NCBI RefSeq assembly: GCF_022436705.1
Contig: NZ_JAKUHT010000028.1
Span: forward strand, 19,132-83,131
Length of the DNA stretch: 64,000 bases
Direction: 5' to 3'
Origin: Nocardioides sp. CFH 31398
GTDB lineage: Bacteria; Actinomycetota; Actinomycetes; Propionibacteriales; Nocardioidaceae
Made by a program: the position numbers and the translations under genes. Below, piece after piece: positions 51,200-60,102 of the stretch (its first letter is position 1; each line of letters starts with the position of its first letter). The notes beneath the pieces are model-generated. The model was given only the letters and a program-made list of their open reading frames with translations. It was not told where the DNA came from and searched no databases.

Positions 51200-54064
51200 C
51201 TAGCGGTCGCCGCCGAAGACCGCGCCGAACGCGTCGACGGGGCCGAAGCCGGTGACCGGGCTGAAGCCGGTGCCGAGGGTGTTCCTCATGCGGCCGGCGA
51301 CCTTGTCGCCGTTCGCGAACGTGGCGACGAACTTCAGCCCCTTCTGCCCGCCCCCGCCGCCGGGCAGGCGGACGGCGCCGCCGAGCTCGTCGGCGGAGTC
51401 GCCGCCCTGCGGGGCCAGGTCGCCGCCGGGGAAGCGCAGGTCGCGGTCGATGCCGAAGTTCACGCCCTGACCGCCCCGCAGCGGCACGCCGAAGGTGACC
51501 CGGAGCCGCTCGTAGAACGGCGTCGAGCCGACCCGGTCGATGGTGCGGCCGATGACGGAGCGCTTCTGCACCCCGCCGGTGGTGGCGCCGACCGTGAACG
51601 GGAACCCGCCCTCGACCCACGCACCGGGGCCGCCCGCGGCTCGCGGGTCGAACACGAGACCGGCCGACGGGGCCTTCGCCGTCCGGCCGAGGGCGGTCGG
51701 GCTGGCCGTCCGGCCCACCAGCGTGACGGACCGCAGCGGCACGTCGCCGTCGTAGCTGACCCGGAAGAAGTTCGGGTCGTCGAGCGACGCCGGGCTGGCC
51801 GACCGGCCGCCGAACGCCTCGGACCCCTTCGCCGACAGGGTGACGCCGCCCGCCGTGCCCGACGCGCGGAACGGGTCGAGGTCGTGGCGGTAGGCCGTCT
51901 GCTTCATCGTGCGGTCGACCTGCGCCGGGCTCAGCGACCCCGGCCCGCCGGCGCGGTCGATCATGAGCGCGGCGATCGCCGCGGCCTGCGGCGCGGCGGC
52001 GCTGGTGCCGAAGAAGTTCGGGAAGTCGTCGGGGTCCCGCGGGTCCTCCGGGCGGTAGAAGAAGGTCGTGTTGCCGCCGTCCGTGGAGGTCACGTCGGGC
52101 TTGCGGCGGACCTCGGGCTGCTCGAGCCGCTGGTTGTCCTCGTCGAAGTAGTAGCGCATCGCGCCGCCGGGGGAGGTGAACGTCTCGGCCAGGTACGGCG
52201 CGAACGGGTCCATCGCCGCGACTCCGATGGCCGCCTTGGTCGCGGGGTGGCCGTACGTCGCAGGAGCCGTGGGGGAGAAGTACTCGGCGGTGAGGAGGCC
52301 GCCGTTGTTGATGTAGCCGATCTCCTGCACCGGGGTCCGGCCGGTCGTCTTCCGGGCCAGGACGAGCTGCAGGCTCGTGAACTCGTCGTCCGACAGCGAC
52401 AGGCTCGCGAGCTCGCCCGGGCGGCCGGTGATGGTGTTGTCCTCGTCGATGGCCCCGAGGTAGTCCCCGTCGGGCGAGAAGACCAGCGCGGCGAAGTCCG
52501 TCGAGGTGTCGCTCGGGGCGACGACCGGGGCGGCCTGGACGGTGAAGCGGCCCGTGGCGCCCTGGAACCCCGTGACGGTCACGGTGTAGCGGCCGGGGCG
52601 GGCGTCGTCGATCGGGACCACCTCGGGAGAGGTGATGGTGTCGACCGGGCCGACCTCGAAGCCGTTCGGGCCCCGCACGGAGACCACGACGTCGGTCGTG
52701 CCGGTCGGCACGCCGTCCACGGTCACGAGCAGCGACTCGCCCGCGTCGGCCTCGGTGACCCGGAAACCGAAGTCGAGGCCCTCGTCGGTGTTCGCGTCGG
52801 TGAGGCGGCCGGAGTCCTCGAGCAGCGGCTCGCCGAGCTCGGGGCCGTCGGGGTCGACCGGGTCGCTCCACTTCAGGTTCAGCAGGCCGCCGCCGGGGTC
52901 GAGCTCGAGCGTCTGGGCGACGTCCACCCCGCCGCGGGTGTTCATGTCCTGCAGGCCGCCGGCGTACAGCGCCGGGTCGACGTCGCTCAGGTCCAGCCCG
53001 GCCGCGCGGGCCGCGGCGGGCACGCGGGAGCGGGGCACCAGGCTCACGCGGGAGCGCCAGGCGTTCTGGTCGCCGGCGTTGCCGGCGGAGGAGAAGTAGG
53101 CGACCCCGTCCGCGGTGACCTCCTCCACGGCACGACCGATGACGTCGTCGGAGAAGAACGGCGCGGAGAAGTAGCTGATGTCGTCGACGATCACGTCGGC
53201 GTCGCACGGTCCCTCGGGGTCGGAGAGGGCGCGGATGTTGTCCGCGAAGCCGATCTCCCCGGTGAAGGCGGTCGCGAAGCACAGCTTCGCGGCAGGCGCG
53301 GTGTCGTGGACGATCTGCGCCATGCCCCGGCCCTCGTCGGTGGCGGTCGGGTCCTCGTAGTCCTCGATCACCACCACCGGCTGGGTGTTGCCGTCGGGGT
53401 TGCCCCGCCCGGGCAGGTCGCCGGACCGGACGTCGTCGCGGGCGCTGGTGATGGGCTCGCCGTCGAACCCGACCCTCGCCTGGTCGTAGGAGTCGGAGAG
53501 GATGCCGACGGTCACGCCCTCGCCGTCCACGCCCCGGCGCAGCACCCGGTCGACCCCCTGGAACCCGACGCCCTGGTAGGTCACGTCGCCGGCGTGCGTG
53601 ACCGGCTTCGGCACCTGCGCGATCGTGCCGAGCTGGGGCAGGGCCGCGAGGTCGGTGACGGCGGACAGTGGCGCGAAGCCCTCGAGGACCCCGGTCTCCT
53701 CGTCGACCGCGGTCTCGACGAACCCGAGGTCGTCCGCGGCACGGCGCAGCGCCCCGGCCGAGGCCCCGTCCGCGGGCGCGACCTGCACGAGCACCCGGCC
53801 CTCGTCGTCGCGGATCGCGAGCGACTCCTGGTCGACCTCGAGCCCACCCCCGAGCCCGGGTGCGCTGCGCGCGCCGAGCTCCTCCTGCGCGAGCAGACGC
53901 CCGAGGCCGTTGCCGAGGGTGTCGTCGACGGCGTCCGCCGAGGACGCCGGCGCCAGGGGCAGGGCCACCGTGCCGACGCTCGCGCTGGTGGGCACCAGCT
54001 GGGTCAGACCGGCCGCGACGACCGTCGCGGTGGTGAGGGCGGCCGCGCGCCGCAGTGTCGTCAT
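51200..54064 (-). CDS. secreted S8 (subtilisin-like) serine peptidase with inserted PPC-like domain
   Basis: This is a 954-aa exported peptidase. A signal segment (about 5-27) and an N-terminal prodomain (about 40-160) precede the catalytic Asp (ILSD, about 191), His (QIVHDTAP, about 253), oxyanion Asn (SSAGN, about 329) and Ser (GTSAAAP, about 688). A roughly 105-aa pre-peptidase C-like beta domain (about 420-530) is inserted between Asn and Ser. The C-terminal 230 residues are beta-rich. It is a close paralogue of the gene at 60103. The start is confirmed by alignment to the paralogue (MTTLRRAAAL against MSPLRRVVAL). Confidence 0.9.
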   Translation of the reverse strand: MTTLRRAAALTTATVVAAGLTQLVPTSASVGTVALPLAPASSADAVDDTLGNGLGRLLAQEELGARSAPGLGGGLEVDQESLAIRDDEGRVLVQVAPADGASAGALRRAADDLGFVETAVDEETGVLEGFAPLSAVTDLAALPQLGTIAQVPKPVTHAGDVTYQGVGFQGVDRVLRRGVDGEGVTVGILSDSYDQARVGFDGEPITSARDDVRSGDLPGRGNPDGNTQPVVVIEDYEDPTATDEGRGMAQIVHDTAPAAKLCFATAFTGEIGFADNIRALSDPEGPCDADVIVDDISYFSAPFFSDDVIGRAVEEVTADGVAYFSSAGNAGDQNAWRSRVSLVPRSRVPAAARAAGLDLSDVDPALYAGGLQDMNTRGGVDVAQTLELDPGGGLLNLKWSDPVDPDGPELGEPLLEDSGRLTDANTDEGLDFGFRVTEADAGESLLVTVDGVPTGTTDVVVSVRGPNGFEVGPVDTITSPEVVPIDDARPGRYTVTVTGFQGATGRFTVQAAPVVAPSDTSTDFAALVFSPDGDYLGAIDEDNTITGRPGELASLSLSDDEFTSLQLVLARKTTGRTPVQEIGYINNGGLLTAEYFSPTAPATYGHPATKAAIGVAAMDPFAPYLAETFTSPGGAMRYYFDEDNQRLEQPEVRRKPDVTSTDGGNTTFFYRPEDPRDPDDFPNFFGTSAAAPQAAAIAALMIDRAGGPGSLSPAQVDRTMKQTAYRHDLDPFRASGTAGGVTLSAKGSEAFGGRSASPASLDDPNFFRVSYDGDVPLRSVTLVGRTASPTALGRTAKAPSAGLVFDPRAAGGPGAWVEGGFPFTVGATTGGVQKRSVIGRTIDRVGSTPFYERLRVTFGVPLRGGQGVNFGIDRDLRFPGGDLAPQGGDSADELGGAVRLPGGGGGQKGLKFVATFANGDKVAGRMRNTLGTGFSPVTGFGPVDAFGAVFGGDR

Positions 54065-54142
54065 GGCGCGCAGTCAATACCCGGGCGCCGACACCGCGCC
54101 AGTGCCTCGTTGCGACACACAGGCAACCGTGTCGTGCGCCCG

Positions 54143-54201
54143 TTGACAGATCCTGTGGCGGCAGCCACAGTAGGGACAACCTGTTCGTACAAGTCGTACG
54201 A
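54143..54201 (+). promoter_or_regulatory. promoter and operators of the sugar-acid operon
   Basis: TTGACA (54143-54148) and CACAGT (54166-54171) are 17 bp apart. The palindrome CTGTGGC-GGCA-GCCACAG (54153-54170) covers the spacer and -10. A second one, TCGTAC-AAGTC-GTACGA (54185-54201), lies just downstream. Both are fit sites for repression by the operon's GntR regulator. Confidence 0.6.
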
Positions 54202-54227
54202 CGTGTGTCCGACGCCGATGGAGTCCC

Positions 54228-55247
54228 ATGTCCCACCCCGCAGCCGAGAAGACGATCGTCCCGCTCTACGACACGATGAACCGCATCCCGGGCGGGCTGA
54301 TGCTCGTGCCGCTGGTGCTCGGGTCGGTCGTCGGCACGTTCGCGATGCCCGCCCTCGACATCGGCAGCTTCACGACGGCGCTGTTCAAGGACGGCGCGCT
54401 GGCTCTCATCGCCCTGCTGATCTTCGCGACCGGCACCCACGTCACCCTGCGCACCAGCGGGCCGGTCCTCGCGCACTCGGCGGTCATCCTCGTCACCAAG
54501 TCGCTGATCCCGGCGTCGCTCGTCGTGGGGCTCGGACTGGTCGTGGGGATCGACGGGATCGCGGGCGTCTCGATCCTCGCCCTGCTGGTCGCCGTGGACA
54601 ACTCCAACGGCGGCCTGTGGCTGGCCTTCACCGGGCGGTACGGCGACAAGCGCGACCGCGGCGCCTACATGGCCTCCGCGCTCAACGACGGCCCGTTCTT
54701 CTCCATGCTCTTCCTCGGCGCGTCCGGGCTCGCGGCGATCCCCGGCCTGCTGCTCCTGGGCGCGGTGCTGCCGTTCCTGCTCGGCATGCTGGTCGGCAAC
54801 CTCGACCCGAAGTGGCGCGAGGTGATGCGCCCGACGCCGTCGATCGTCATCCCGTTCTTCGCGTTCGCCCTCGGCACGGGGATCGACCTCGGTGCCGTGG
54901 TCGCCGGCGGTGCCTCCGGCCTGCTGGTCGGCGCGATCGTCGCGCCGGTGACCGGCCTGTTCGTCTACCTCGGCTACAAGATCGTGCTGCGCCGCGGCGC
55001 CAAGAGCGGCCTCGGCTTCGCCGCCGGGACGACGGCCGGCAACGCCATCGCCACCCCCGCGATCGTCGCGGCCGCCGACCCCGCCTTCGAGCCGTACGTC
55101 GCGACCGCCACCGCGCAGGTCGCCGCCTCCGCCCTCATCACCGCGATCCTCGCCCCGGTCATCGCCGCCTGGGTGCTCAAGCGGGAGGGTGGTCTCACCG
55201 TCGTCGACGAGGACGGCGTCGAGCTCGCCGAGGAGGTCAAGGCGTGA
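54228..55247 (+). CDS. 2-keto-3-deoxygluconate permease-like sugar-acid transporter
   Basis: This 339-aa integral membrane protein has about ten helices. The family segments IPGGLMLVPLVLGSVVGT, LALLVAVDNSNGGLWLAF (about 122-139) and ALNDGPFFSMLFLG (about 149-162) match KdgT-type proton symporters. In operons with DUF1537 kinases and PdxA2 these import four-carbon sugar acids rather than ketodeoxygluconate. The gene starts a four-gene operon and overlaps the kinase gene (GTGA). Confidence 0.9.
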   Translation: MSHPAAEKTIVPLYDTMNRIPGGLMLVPLVLGSVVGTFAMPALDIGSFTTALFKDGALALIALLIFATGTHVTLRTSGPVLAHSAVILVTKSLIPASLVVGLGLVVGIDGIAGVSILALLVAVDNSNGGLWLAFTGRYGDKRDRGAYMASALNDGPFFSMLFLGASGLAAIPGLLLLGAVLPFLLGMLVGNLDPKWREVMRPTPSIVIPFFAFALGTGIDLGAVVAGGASGLLVGAIVAPVTGLFVYLGYKIVLRRGAKSGLGFAAGTTAGNAIATPAIVAAADPAFEPYVATATAQVAASALITAILAPVIAAWVLKREGGLTVVDEDGVELAEEVKA

Positions 55248-56488
55248 CCGCAGCCGCTCCCAGGGCGGACGCCCGGGTGCTGGTGGTCGCCGACGACCTG
55301 ACGGGCGCCAACGACTGCGGCGTCCAGTTCGCCGCCGCCGGCTGGCCCAGCACGCTGCGGATGGGCGGGCGGGACGCCGCCCCCGCGGCGGGCATGACCG
55401 CCGTGTCGACCGACGCCCGCGCGCTGTCGGACGACGACGCTGCGGCGGCCACCCGCGCCGCCGTCGAGGCGGAGTCGCCGAGCCCCGACGACCACGTGTA
55501 CCTCAAGGTCGACTCGACCCTGCGCGGGTCGGTGGCCGGGCAGGTGGCCGGGGCGCTCGCCGCGCGGCGCCGCGTCCGCGGCGACGCGTTCGTCGTCCTG
55601 TGCCCGGCGTACCCCGCCATGGGCCGCGAGGTCCGCGACGGCGTCCTCACCGTCGACGGCGCCCCGGTGACGCAGTCGCCCGCGGGCCGCGACCCGGTCA
55701 CCCCGGTGCGCCACGACCTGGTCACGGACCTCGTGCCGGGTGCGTTCCCGGTCCCGGCTCCCGCCGGCGACGACCCCGCCGCCACCGCCGCCGTCTGGGC
55801 GGCCGCCGGCGCCGACGTCGTCGCCGTCGACGCCCGCGACGCCGCCGACCTCGCCCGGGTCGCCGCCGTGGTGGTCGCGCTCGGGCCCCGCGCCGTCCCG
55901 GCCGGTTCCGCCGGGCTGGCCGCGCCGCTGGCCCGGTTGTGGGGCACCGACGCCCCGGCCGGGCCCGCCCCGTCGACCGCCCGTCGTCCGCTGGTGCTCG
56001 TCTCCTCGCACCACGCGACCGCCCGCGACCAGGTGGCCGCGCTGCTCGCCGACCGCGGGGACGTCGTCCACGCGCCCACCCGGTCCGACGACCTGCTGGG
56101 CGCCGAGGCCGACCCGCCCGCTCCCGCCGGCGGCGGCCCGGTCGTCCTCGTCTCACCGGACGAGCGCGCCGAGCCCGGCCGCAGCGCCGCCCTGGCCGCC
56201 GCGCTCGGTCGCCGTACGGCGGCGTGGCTGCGCGACGGCGCGTTCGACGCCGCCGTCCTGGTCGGCGGCGACGGCGCCGAGGCCACGCTCCGTGCGGCCG
56301 ACGCGCACGGCATCCGCATCCACGGCCGACTGCTCGAGGGCGTGCCCCACGGGCAGGTGGCGGGTGGGGTCCTCGACGGCCTCACCGTCGTCACCAAGGC
56401 CGGCGGCTTCGGCGACCCGCAGACCCTCACCACCCTGCTCGACACCCTGACGACCCCGCGCACGACGACCTCGGAGGATCCCCGATGA
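55244..56488 (+). CDS. four-carbon acid sugar kinase (DUF1537/OtnK family)
   Basis: This 414-aa kinase has the N-terminal substrate domain with VVADDLTGANDCGVQFA (about 14-30) and YLKVDSTLRGSV (about 86-97). The C-terminal nucleotide domain has VLVGGDGAEATLRA (about 346) and TKAGGFGD (about 388). Family members phosphorylate D-threonate, D-erythronate or L-threonate at O4. Its place between a KdgT-like permease and PdxA2 fits the known D-threonate/D-erythronate route to dihydroxyacetone phosphate. It overlaps both neighbours by 4 nt. Confidence 0.92.
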   Translation: MTAAAPRADARVLVVADDLTGANDCGVQFAAAGWPSTLRMGGRDAAPAAGMTAVSTDARALSDDDAAAATRAAVEAESPSPDDHVYLKVDSTLRGSVAGQVAGALAARRRVRGDAFVVLCPAYPAMGREVRDGVLTVDGAPVTQSPAGRDPVTPVRHDLVTDLVPGAFPVPAPAGDDPAATAAVWAAAGADVVAVDARDAADLARVAAVVVALGPRAVPAGSAGLAAPLARLWGTDAPAGPAPSTARRPLVLVSSHHATARDQVAALLADRGDVVHAPTRSDDLLGAEADPPAPAGGGPVVLVSPDERAEPGRSAALAAALGRRTAAWLRDGAFDAAVLVGGDGAEATLRAADAHGIRIHGRLLEGVPHGQVAGGVLDGLTVVTKAGGFGDPQTLTTLLDTLTTPRTTTSEDPR

Positions 56489-57531
56489 CCCGCACCCCCG
56501 TCCTGGCCCTCACCCTCGGCGACGTGGCCGGCATCAGCCCCGAGATCACGGCGCGGACGATGCTCCACCACCCCGACCTGCGCGAGAAGGCCGTGCCGGT
56601 CGTGATCGGCGACGCCGACGCGCTGCGCCGCGGCTGCGAGGTGGTGGGGGAGGACCCGGCCAAGGTGCGCGTGCTGGACGACGTCCGCGACGCCACCAAC
56701 GACCCCGACACGCTCGAGGTGCTGCAGGCCGGGCCGTCGCTGGGTCACGTGCCCTTCGGCGAGCTCCACCCCGACGCCGGGGACGGCTCCCACCGCTTCG
56801 TGGTCACCGCCTGCGAGCTCGCCAAGCAGGGCGCCGTCGACGCCATCGTCACCGCGCCGCTGAACAAGGCGGCGATGCACGCGGGCGGCCACCAGTACCC
56901 CGGCCACACCGAGCTGCTCGCCCACGAGTTCGGCGTCGAGAACTTCTCGCTCGTGCTGTCGGCCGGCGACCTCTACTTCTTCCACCTCACCACCCACGTC
57001 TCGCTGCGCCGCGCCATCGACGACGTGACCCCGGAGCGCACGGACGCCGTGCTGAAGCTGGTCGGCGCGTTCACGAAGGCCCTCGGGAGGCCGGACGAGC
57101 GGATCGGTCTCGCCGGGCTCAACCCGCACGCCGGGGAGAACCGCATCTTCGGCGACGAGGACGCCGACGTCCTCGCGCCCGCCGTCGAGCGGGCCCGCGC
57201 CGCCGGCCTCGAGGTGCACGGGCCGCTGCCCGCGGACGCGCTCATCCCGCAGGCGGTCAACGGGAAGTGGAACCTCGTGGTCGTCTGCTACCACGACCAG
57301 GGCCACGCGCCGTTCAAGGCGGTGTACGGCGACGAGGGCGTCAACATCACCGTCGGCCTGCCCGTCGTCCGCGTCTCCGTCGACCACGGCACCGCGTTCG
57401 ACATCGCCGGCCAGGGCGTCGCCCGGGAGGCCAGCCTCGTGCTCGCCGCCGAGCGCGCCGCCGCGCTGGCGCCCGGCTGGGACCACGTGTGGCGCACCGC
57501 CCAGGAGACCGCGGACCAGGTCGCCGGCTGA
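56485..57531 (+). CDS. pdxA2: PdxA2-type 4-phospho-D-threonate/erythronate dehydrogenase
   Basis: This is a 348-aa metal- and NAD-dependent oxidative decarboxylase related to PdxA. It has the N-terminal LGDVAGISPEI (about 11-21), APLNKAAMHAGGHQYPGHTELLA split over about 129-151 (metal His) and YHDQGHAPFK (about 270-279), plus VDHGTAFDIAGQGVA (about 298). Clustering with a DUF1537 kinase points to sugar-acid catabolism and not vitamin B6 synthesis: oxidation and decarboxylation of the 4-phosphate to DHAP and CO2. It has an ATGA overlap with the kinase. Confidence 0.92.
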   Translation: MTRTPVLALTLGDVAGISPEITARTMLHHPDLREKAVPVVIGDADALRRGCEVVGEDPAKVRVLDDVRDATNDPDTLEVLQAGPSLGHVPFGELHPDAGDGSHRFVVTACELAKQGAVDAIVTAPLNKAAMHAGGHQYPGHTELLAHEFGVENFSLVLSAGDLYFFHLTTHVSLRRAIDDVTPERTDAVLKLVGAFTKALGRPDERIGLAGLNPHAGENRIFGDEDADVLAPAVERARAAGLEVHGPLPADALIPQAVNGKWNLVVVCYHDQGHAPFKAVYGDEGVNITVGLPVVRVSVDHGTAFDIAGQGVAREASLVLAAERAAALAPGWDHVWRTAQETADQVAG

Positions 57532-57546
57532 CCTAGCCTGACGCCC

Positions 57547-58347
57547 ATGGCCCGGACGCCCCTGCACGCGCAGCTCGCGAGCCGGCTGCGCGGCCGCATC
57601 CACGACCGCGAGCTGACGCCCGGCGAGCTGCTGCCGAGCGAGAGCGCCCTGACCGAGCAGTTCGGCGTCTCCCGCTCCACCGTGCGGCAGGCCCTGGCCT
57701 CGTTGGAGAGCGAGGGGCTGGTCCGTCGGGCCCAGGGCCGCGGCACCGTGGTCGCCCCGCAGGCGGAGCTGCACCGCGACGTCGAGATGTCGTCCGGGCT
57801 CATGGACCAGCTGCAGGGAGCCGGCAGCACCACCACCACGTCGGTGCTGCGGTTCGAGCCGACGTCCGTGCCGCCGCACGCCGAGGCGCTCGGGGACGAC
57901 GTCCACGTGCTCGAGCGGCTGCGGCGCGTGGACGGCCGCCCGGTCGCGTTCATCCGTACCTACCTGCCCGCCTCGGTCGCCACCGCGATCGACGCGGCCG
58001 CGCTGGAGGACGGCTCGCTGCACCAGCTCGTCCGTGCCGCCACCGGTCGCGGCGTCGCCGACGGACGCCGCACGATCCGCGCCGTCGCCGCCGCCGCGCC
58101 CCTCACCGACCGGTTGGAGGTCGCCGAGCGCGACCCGCTGCTGCTGCTCGACGGCACCAGCCTCGACCAGCGCGGGGAGGTCGTGGAGGTGTTCTCCACC
58201 TGGCACCGCTCCGACCTCGTCGCCTTCGACGTGGGCCTGCGCCCCGAGGCGCCGCCGGCGTCGTCGGCGTCGCCCGACCCCGACCTCGACCGGGTGACGC
58301 ACCTGCTGGAGCAGGCCCTGGACGAGGTCAGGACCCTCCGCGGCTGA
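57547..58347 (+). CDS. GntR-family (HutC subgroup) regulator
   Basis: This is a 266-aa protein. The winged helix (about 5-70) has LPSESALTEQFGVSRSTVRQALASLESEGLVRRAQGRGT, split by the family pattern, and a UTRA ligand domain fills the C-terminal part (about 90-240). It probably senses a sugar acid or its phosphate and controls the operon through the palindromes at 54153-54201. TAGCCT (57534-57539) lies 7 nt before the ATG, giving it its own leaderless promoter. Confidence 0.92.
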   Translation: MARTPLHAQLASRLRGRIHDRELTPGELLPSESALTEQFGVSRSTVRQALASLESEGLVRRAQGRGTVVAPQAELHRDVEMSSGLMDQLQGAGSTTTTSVLRFEPTSVPPHAEALGDDVHVLERLRRVDGRPVAFIRTYLPASVATAIDAAALEDGSLHQLVRAATGRGVADGRRTIRAVAAAAPLTDRLEVAERDPLLLLDGTSLDQRGEVVEVFSTWHRSDLVAFDVGLRPEAPPASSASPDPDLDRVTHLLEQALDEVRTLRG

Positions 58348-58365
58348 CCGCCGACACCACCTCTG

Positions 58366-58382
58366 GACGAGCTTGTCGAGAC
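58366..58382. repeat. GACGAGCTTGTCGAGAC repeat copy
   Basis: Shorter copy of the intergenic repeat, 19 bp past the GntR stop. Confidence 0.6.
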
Positions 58383-58416
58383 GGCCGGACTACGAGGGTC
58401 GGTCTCGACCCCCGCC

Positions 58417-58468
58417 GGTCGAGCTTGTCGAGACCACACCGACCGTGAGGGTCTCGACAAGCTCGACC
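58417..58468. repeat. inverted pair of 19-bp repeats
   Basis: GGTCGAGCTTGTCGAGACC (58417-58435) and its exact reverse complement (58450-58468) face each other across 14 bp. They can form a 19-bp hairpin that may terminate the operon at 54228-58347. Confidence 0.75.
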
Positions 58469-58532
58469 GGCGCGGGTTGGCGTTGTCGTTCGGCTGGTGG
58501 AGTGGGGCGGCGAGACCGCCGGCACCGCCGCC

Positions 58533-58551
58533 GGTCGAGCCTGTCGAGACC
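58533..58551. repeat. 19-bp repeat, C variant
   Basis: GGTCGAGCCTGTCGAGACC ends 3 bp before the stop of the acyl-CoA synthetase gene. The same C variant occurs at 62938-62956. The region 58348-58553 holds repeats only. Confidence 0.7.
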
Positions 58552-58553
58552 CT

Positions 58554-60062
58554 TCAGCCTGGCGGCGCCTGCCGCAGCGCGTCCCGGTCGATCGCGCGCT
58601 TGAGGATCTTCCCCGACGGTCCCTTCGGCAGGGTCGGGAGCACCTGCACGAGGTGCGGCACCTTGTAGGCGCTCAGCCGCTCCTTCGCCCAGGCGCGTAG
58701 CTCCTCGGCGTCCAGGGTGGCCCCGGGCCGCAGGACGACCGCGGCGGCGACCTCCTCGCCGTACCGCGGGTCGGGGACGCCGACCACGGCCGCCTCGACG
58801 ACGTCCGGGTGGGTGTGGAGGACCTCCTCCACCTCGCGCGGGTACACGTTGTAGCCGCCGCGGATGATCATCTCCTTCAGCCGGTCGACGATCCGCAGGT
58901 CGCCGTCGGCGTCGAGGGTGCCGAGGTCGCCGGTGCGCAGCCAGCCGTCGCGGAGCACCTCGGCGGTGGCCTCGGGACGGTTCCAGTAGCCCTTCATGAC
59001 GATGGGGCCCTTGACCCACACCTCGCCGACCTCGCCGGTCGGCACGGCGTGGCCGGCGGCGTCCCGCACCTCGAGCTGCATGCCGTGGACGGCGCGCCCC
59101 ACCGTGCCCGGCTTCGCGTCGGCGTCCGCCGGGGTGGACGTCGCCCAGCCGGACGTCTCGGACAGCCCGTACCCCTCGCGGATGCGGACGCCGTAGCGCC
59201 GCTCGAACGCGTCGATGACCTCGCCCGGCAGCGGCGCACCGCCGGAGGACGCCGCCCGCAGCGTCCTCAGGTCCTCGTGGCCGGCGTCGCCGGGGACGTG
59301 CAGCATCGCGATCCACATCGCCGGCACGCCCGCGACGAACGTCAGCCCGTGGTCGCGGATCATCGCGACCATCGCGGCCGGGTCGAACGGGTGGAGCAGC
59401 GACACCGGCGTGCCCAGCGAGATCGCGATGTGCATGACCATGAGCTGGCCGTAGACGTGGAAGAGCGGCAGCGCGGTGCCGTTGCGGTCGACCGTCGGGT
59501 CGAAGTTCAGCTGGTGGCGCGCCGCGTCGACGAGCGCCGCGACGCCACCGACCGCGAGCTCGGCGCCCTTCGGCCGCCCGGTGGTGCCGGAGGTGTAGAT
59601 GATGATCGCGGTGTCGTCGTCCGCGCGGTCGACGGGCGCGTCGACTCCGGTCGCGTCGTCGGTCCAGTCGGCCAGCGGCGGCAGCGTCCAGAACGGGAGG
59701 TTCCGACCCGCGGCCGCCGTGCTCGCCGCGGTCGCGGCCTCGTGCCAGGCGACGACCAGCGAGGCGCCGGAGTCCTCCAGCACGTAGTCGATCTCGGCGG
59801 CCGTCGCCATGACGTTCATGGTGATCAGCACCGTGCCGGCGGCGTGGAGCCCGTAGTAGGCGGCGACGAACTCGGCGCCCGTCGGCGCGACCAGCACCAC
59901 CCGCTCACCCGGTGCGACCCCCGCGTCGTGCACGCGGCCGGCGTACGACGCCACGCGGTCGCGCAGCTCGCCGAAGGTGACCTCGCGGTCACCGGCGCGG
60001 ACGGCCACCCGTTCGGGGTGCTCGCTGGCATGGGTGAAGACGGCGTCGGCGACGTTGCCCAC
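58554..60062 (-). CDS. AMP-dependent long-chain acyl-CoA synthetase
   Basis: This is a 502-aa ANL-family ligase. It has the P-loop IIYTSGTTGRPKG (about 153-165), EGYGLSETSG (about 294), TGDLGTLDADGDLRIVDRLKEMI split over about 390-412, and the catalytic Lys in GPSGKILKRAI (about 487). It activates a fatty or other carboxylic acid with ATP and CoA. The GTG start has a GGAGGGAGGA site. It is a single gene; the paralogues at 15187 and 47896 are not close copies. Confidence 0.92.
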   Translation of the reverse strand: MGNVADAVFTHASEHPERVAVRAGDREVTFGELRDRVASYAGRVHDAGVAPGERVVLVAPTGAEFVAAYYGLHAAGTVLITMNVMATAAEIDYVLEDSGASLVVAWHEAATAASTAAAGRNLPFWTLPPLADWTDDATGVDAPVDRADDDTAIIIYTSGTTGRPKGAELAVGGVAALVDAARHQLNFDPTVDRNGTALPLFHVYGQLMVMHIAISLGTPVSLLHPFDPAAMVAMIRDHGLTFVAGVPAMWIAMLHVPGDAGHEDLRTLRAASSGGAPLPGEVIDAFERRYGVRIREGYGLSETSGWATSTPADADAKPGTVGRAVHGMQLEVRDAAGHAVPTGEVGEVWVKGPIVMKGYWNRPEATAEVLRDGWLRTGDLGTLDADGDLRIVDRLKEMIIRGGYNVYPREVEEVLHTHPDVVEAAVVGVPDPRYGEEVAAAVVLRPGATLDAEELRAWAKERLSAYKVPHLVQVLPTLPKGPSGKILKRAIDRDALRQAPPG

Positions 60063-60102
60063 AGCGGTCCTCCCTCCGAGGTCGGGACCCTGGCGACCGT
60101 AC

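Noticed and set aside
50925..54476. 1183-codon - strand frame over the S8 peptidase gene
   Set aside because: It is a shifted-frame shadow; the peptidase frame carries the Asp, His, Asn and Ser motifs and a signal peptide.
58366..58551. CRISPR array
   Set aside because: Repeats are in both orientations with irregular gaps and no cas genes, so they are REP-type.
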